Positions 5,192 to 7,574 of a stretch of DNA of 7,574 nucleotides are shown here, one piece after another. Source of the DNA: Victivallales bacterium (GTDB taxonomy: Bacteria; Verrucomicrobiota; Lentisphaeria; Oligosphaerales; Oligosphaeraceae). Positions within the stretch are counted from its first letter, which is position 1. Each line of letters begins with the position of its first letter. A model generated the notes under the pieces. The model was not told the origin of the DNA and searched no databases. It worked only from the letters and a program-made list of their open reading frames with translations. The stretch spans positions 1 to 7,574 of the forward strand of contig JAGCTA010000076.1 in the NCBI GenBank assembly GCA_017963875.1, read 5' to 3'. Both the position numbers and the translations under genes were made by a program.

Positions 5192-5226
5192 CCTCGTCAA
5201 TTCCGTCCCTCATGGTTGAAATGTGC
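5192..5226 (+). repeat. 35-base repeat, copy 1
   Basis: This matches 7106-7140 at 34 of 35 positions. It runs from CCTCGTCAATTCC to GTTGAAATGTGC. Copy 1 also has CCGTCC (5203-5208) facing GGACGG (5230-5235), which copy 2 lacks. Each copy lies just upstream of a separate group of block 3 genes. Confidence 0.85.
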
Positions 5227-5243
5227 GATGGACGGGGTAGATT
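5216..5243 (+). promoter_or_regulatory. Possible promoter inside repeat copy 1
   Basis: TTGAAA (5216-5221), a 16-base spacer and TAGATT (5238-5243) resemble a sigma-70-type promoter. The -35 part belongs to the conserved repeat while the -10 part does not. GTGACAA follows at similar distance in both copies (28 and 27 bases after TTGAAA). It would transcribe the two membrane-protein genes after a leader of about 145 bases. Confidence 0.4.
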
Positions 5244-5271
5244 AAGTATGTGACAATTCAAACCAATCTAC

Positions 5272-5361
5272 GTGCGGGAATTGAAGTTGCCGCTGGAACC
5301 GAAACTGTTGCACGATTTCAATGGAATGACCTACCAGCGTATTGCCACGCCGTATTGGTAG
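5272..5361 (+). CDS. Possible small ORF or gene remnant in the leader
   Basis: The frame opened by the TGA at 5251 reads to TAG 5359-5361. From GTG 5272 it gives 29 residues, including 'ELKLPLEPKLLHDFNGMTYQ', with codon use like the genes after it. It has no Shine-Dalgarno site and no ATG at a useful position. It may be a leader peptide, the tail of a deleted gene, or chance. The competing frame from GTG 5250 (79 codons) overlaps the next gene's start and looks less protein-like. Confidence 0.2.
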   Translation: MRELKLPLEPKLLHDFNGMTYQRIATPYW

Positions 5362-5397
5362 GAAATGCACGCTTTAGTGTATCAGTGTTGAGGGAAA

Positions 5398-6276
5398 ATG
5401 TTGAATTATCGCATCAGATTGTCATTAATGTCATTTTTTCTGACGATGCTGGCAGTGCTCTTCGGAGTGGCTGCCTTTCTGTATTTTGACTGCCGAAACA
5501 TAGAGGCGTTATTGGCGGAAAAGATGCCCACAGCGCAAGAAATGACTTCCCGAAAAAACGAGCCAAACAGACAACTAAAGGCTCAATCTCTTGATATTCA
5601 AGCAGAAATTAAGGCGATCGAAAGTGAACGTCTGCGTTTGGAACAAGAAGTCGCAGAATTGCAGGAAAAATGCAGGATGTTGCAGCAGGAAAACACGCTA
5701 ACCATGTCGGAACTGTCGATGCTCGCACCAGAGGTGTATGCGGATTTTGCGCTGGAGTTGAAAAAGTATCATGCGGGAATGCGCGAGGGGCGGCATGTCC
5801 GTTGCGAATGGGATATGCTTCGCATTCTGGAGAATGAGGGCTTGCTCAAAATGAAACCAGAGGAACAAAAGATGTGCGAAGCGTATCTGTCTAGTTATCA
5901 GGAATATGTGGATGGGATTCTAAATGATGCATGGACAGAGGCGGAAGCAGAAGAACGTTTTCAACAATTGGAAAAGATGTACAAAGAAGGGTACGGAAGA
6001 TTTTTGGAAGAGACGATTTCGCACGCATTATGTGAAGCACTTGGTGTGACGACATACGAAGAGGCAGAAAATAAACAGGTGGACAATATGACAACGGCAA
6101 TCGCATTCGCGATGACACCAATTTGGTACTACGGGCGGGTCTTGTCTAAACGTTATGCGCGTGAGATTCTGGAATATGATTGTCCGCCGCTGGACTACGG
6201 AATGTCATCGGACAAAGTGGATGCGGAAATAAAGGAACTAGAGGAACATTTTTCGGCAAGAGGCAAACTACCATGA
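5398..6276 (+). CDS. Membrane-anchored coiled-coil protein, unknown function (first of a pair)
   Basis: The product is 292 residues, with GAGGG 5 bases before ATG 5398. Residues 8-30 are one hydrophobic segment (N-terminal anchor or uncleaved signal, no lipobox). Residues 57-99 are a coiled coil with many E, Q, K and regular Leu. The rest is a charged alpha-helical region with 'LAPEVYADFALELKKYH', 'KPEEQKMCEAYL' and 'TTYEEAENKQ'. The body is probably periplasmic or otherwise extracytoplasmic, but orientation is not certain. I recognise no family. The second gene starts inside this stop codon (ATGA), so translation is coupled. Layout and scattered identities suggest the two are diverged paralogues. 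Third codon positions are richer in A and T than in the genes before 4400, pointing to a different origin. Repeat copy 1 with its promoter-like boxes lies upstream. Confidence 0.75.
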   Translation: MLNYRIRLSLMSFFLTMLAVLFGVAAFLYFDCRNIEALLAEKMPTAQEMTSRKNEPNRQLKAQSLDIQAEIKAIESERLRLEQEVAELQEKCRMLQQENTLTMSELSMLAPEVYADFALELKKYHAGMREGRHVRCEWDMLRILENEGLLKMKPEEQKMCEAYLSSYQEYVDGILNDAWTEAEAEERFQQLEKMYKEGYGRFLEETISHALCEALGVTTYEEAENKQVDNMTTAIAFAMTPIWYYGRVLSKRYAREILEYDCPPLDYGMSSDKVDAEIKELEEHFSARGKLP

Positions 6277-7094
6277 GATACAAAAAGATAATTTGGCTTT
6301 TTTTGTTCGCAGTGTTCCTCGTGACAGGAGTCTATGTGATAGTGCTGGCGCGACATCGCAACAGACTGCTTGCGACGCTGGACACACAAACAATGCCGGA
6401 AACGTCATTGGGACAACGGACGATGCAAGTCGTGCAACGCAATGATGAAAGCAAGTTGGAGAAAGATTTGCATAGACATCAGAAGGCTGTGCGCCTTCTA
6501 ACGAACGAGAGAGAGACATGGAAGCGTCAATTGGAACACTATGAATACTTTTTTCATCATTCTGAAGAACCGTCTCTAGAAGAGTTCCGCGAAGCCCAGC
6601 CTGAAGAATACGAAAAACTGAAGCGCGATGTCGCGCGAATTCTGCGTTTTGCGTCGGCAAAAAAACGTCTGCGGGAAGAATATATGGCAAGGCTGGATTA
6701 TGGCGTGCTTACCGATGAAGAGCGAGAGACGCTGATTAACACCTTGGAGAATGTCGCCGAGGCGGAAGATTTTCTGCTGGAAGGCGGAGACGGCGAATTG
6801 GAATTGTATTACAAGGCGGGACGAATGTCATTCGCCGATTTTCAGCAATGGCTTCACGAGGGCAGTGTCGTCAATCTGGCGGCCATGGCCGATTGGAAAT
6901 CTGCTGGCGGAACAAAGCATTTTGCAGCAGTCATGCGAGCACTCTTCCTGCATCATTCTTCACCTATGAGCGTGCAACCGAGAAAGCCGCAGGAGATTCG
7001 CGGAATCAATACAATATTGATTTCCGACCCGTATTCCCCAAACAGAATGCGGCCAATGATCGTTAAAGTCGAGCCTGGCTGGTCGCAAGAATAA
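6273..7094 (+). CDS. Membrane-anchored coiled-coil protein, unknown function (second of a pair)
   Basis: The product is 273 residues. I chose ATG 6273 over an in-frame ATG at 6180 because it overlaps the previous stop as ATGA, has an AGAGG site about 10 bases upstream, and places a hydrophobic segment (residues 6-25) right at the N-terminus after MRYKK. A coiled coil spans about 55-90 ('LEKDLHRHQKAVRLLTNE'). Next is a helical part with 'QPEEYEKLKRDVARIL' and 'LTDEERETLINTLENV' that lines up with 'APEVYADFALELKKYH' and 'KPEEQKMCEAYL' of the upstream protein. A short MP-containing stretch follows the anchor in both (MPTAQE, MPETSL). The last 45 residues, from 'SVQPRKPQEIRG', are Pro-rich, less helical and absent from the partner. 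No family is recognised. The two proteins may form a hetero-coiled-coil complex at the membrane, which is inference. Confidence 0.75.
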   Translation: MRYKKIIWLFLFAVFLVTGVYVIVLARHRNRLLATLDTQTMPETSLGQRTMQVVQRNDESKLEKDLHRHQKAVRLLTNERETWKRQLEHYEYFFHHSEEPSLEEFREAQPEEYEKLKRDVARILRFASAKKRLREEYMARLDYGVLTDEERETLINTLENVAEAEDFLLEGGDGELELYYKAGRMSFADFQQWLHEGSVVNLAAMADWKSAGGTKHFAAVMRALFLHHSSPMSVQPRKPQEIRGINTILISDPYSPNRMRPMIVKVEPGWSQE

Positions 7095-7105
7095 ACGATA
7101 CGCCT

Positions 7106-7140
7106 CCTCGTCAATTCCGTCCCTCGTGGTTGAAATGTGC
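7106..7140 (+). repeat. 35-base repeat, copy 2
   Basis: This differs from copy 1 at one base (G at 7126 against A at 5212). It begins 11 bases after the stop of the second coiled-coil gene and ends 75 bases before the next ATG. Sequence on either side of the two copies differs, so the repeat is a discrete unit rather than part of a long duplication. Confidence 0.85.
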
Positions 7141-7158
7141 CGTTGGAGGTTATATTCG
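7130..7158 (+). promoter_or_regulatory. Possible promoter inside repeat copy 2
   Basis: TTGAAA (7130-7135) is followed by TATATT at 7151-7156 (15-base spacer) or TATTCG at 7153-7158 (17-base spacer), in the AT-rich stretch before GTGACAA. The placement mirrors copy 1. It would drive the 31-codon ORF and the two-TM gene. Confidence 0.4.
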
Positions 7159-7214
7159 ATAAGTGACAAAAACGACAACGCACATACCTGCCAACATAAG
7201 GTTAACACAACACC

Positions 7215-7310
7215 ATGAAGCCCCTCCTCCGCAAAATCTTCTTCTGGGACGAGCCCGCGCAGGGCGCAGTTGGCGTCATCGCGAACAAGGGGGCAATCAA
7301 TGGACGTTAA
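7215..7310 (+). CDS. 31-residue ORF overlapping the next gene
   Basis: ATG 7215 follows a weak AAGG about 12 bases upstream, and the frame ends at TAA 7308-7310. The product starts 'MKPLLRKIFFWDEPAQGAV'. It is basic and then aromatic, like the cytoplasmic start of a membrane protein, but the frame closes before any membrane segment. The next gene's ATG lies 11 bases inside it in another frame, with its own GGGGG-type site. It may be a small leader coupling translation to the two-TM gene, or the first part of a frameshifted longer protein. No family is assigned. Confidence 0.4.
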   Translation: MKPLLRKIFFWDEPAQGAVGVIANKGAINGR

Positions 7311-7574
7311 CACTTTTCTCATCTTTTGGCTGTTAGGAATGCTTGCGGGCGGTTACTGGCTTTGCAAGATCAAGCGAGAGTGGATTATTCTGCTTACCCT
7401 GGCAGTGTTTTGGGGATGTGCGGCGGTTTCTTTTACGATAGGCGAATCCAGATTGCACTGGGCAAAGACGAATAGGGAGAAAGCCTATAAGCAGTGTGCG
7501 GTTATGCTGAAGGCGGGCGAACAGGCTCAGCTTCAGGAGAAACTGGCTGCACTTCTTGAATCTCCTGCCTGGAG
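7300..7574 (+). CDS. Two-TM membrane protein, 3' partial, unknown function
   Basis: ATG 7300 has AAGGGGG about 7 bases upstream. The frame stays open for 91 codons to the window edge, so the 3' end lies outside. Residues 4-21 ('NTFLIFWLLGMLAGGYWL') and about 28-47 ('WIILLTLAVFWGCAAVSF') are two hydrophobic segments joined by a short basic loop (CKIKRE). After that comes a helical, charged stretch ('NREKAYKQCAVMLKAGEQ'). By the positive-inside rule the loop is cytoplasmic and both ends are outside. Size, orientation, codon use and the 35-base repeat upstream link it to the coiled-coil pair. No family is recognised. Confidence 0.65.
   Translation, partial: MDVNTFLIFWLLGMLAGGYWLCKIKREWIILLTLAVFWGCAAVSFTIGESRLHWAKTNREKAYKQCAVMLKAGEQAQLQEKLAALLESPAW

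Noticed and set aside
4992..5219. 75-codon + strand ORF starting MDIKRKAIKI
   Set aside because: It has no Shine-Dalgarno site, runs through both inverted repeats and into the 35-base repeat, and lacks recognisable protein features.

Overview
The window reads as accessory DNA from a bacterium that uses strong AGGAG-type Shine-Dalgarno sites. The host cannot be named from sequence alone. Nothing here is a taxonomic marker, and a PVC-group or other gut-type Gram-negative host is only a guess. Three blocks differ in content and base composition.

Block 1 (bases 1-4431) is GC-rich and every gene is on the + strand. It reads as a replication/recombination module of a phage, plasmid or integrative element. 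In order it holds the C-terminal part of a DNA polymerase III beta sliding-clamp-like protein, cut by the window edge and running without a stop into an 84-residue coiled-coil segment that has its own ribosome binding site. Next come a DpnD/PcfM-type small protein, a Gln/Pro-linker protein with a small C-terminal helical domain, and a RecB/Cas4-type PD-(D/E)XK nuclease with an Fe-S cysteine set. They are followed by a terminator, a DUF932 gene interrupted by an in-frame TGA, an 8-codon ORF, a zinc ribbon split by a glycine zipper, and an unrecognised 145-residue protein ending at a second terminator. Spacers are short and nearly every start has an AGGAG or AAGGAG site, so these genes were probably co-transcribed. 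Clamp, nuclease and DUF932 together suggest DNA replication or recombination.

Block 2 (about 4432-5191) has no convincing intact gene. It carries the C-terminal scrap of a minus-strand AAA-ATPase-like/PD-(D/E)XK (DUF1703-type) protein. Next is a tRNA-like element with a clear acceptor stem, T-arm and CCA but an overlong middle, and a strong terminator follows it. The rest is a pyrimidine-rich stretch and two interlocked inverted repeats.

Block 3 (5192-7574) is lower in GC and uses different codons. A 35-base sequence occurs twice with one mismatch, each time upstream of a gene group, and it contains a TTGAAA box that could serve as a -35 element. The first copy precedes two ATGA-coupled genes for membrane-anchored coiled-coil proteins that look like diverged paralogues. 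The second precedes a 31-codon ORF overlapping a two-TM protein that runs off the window. This looks like an expanding family of membrane proteins of unknown function, each unit with its own copy of the repeat.
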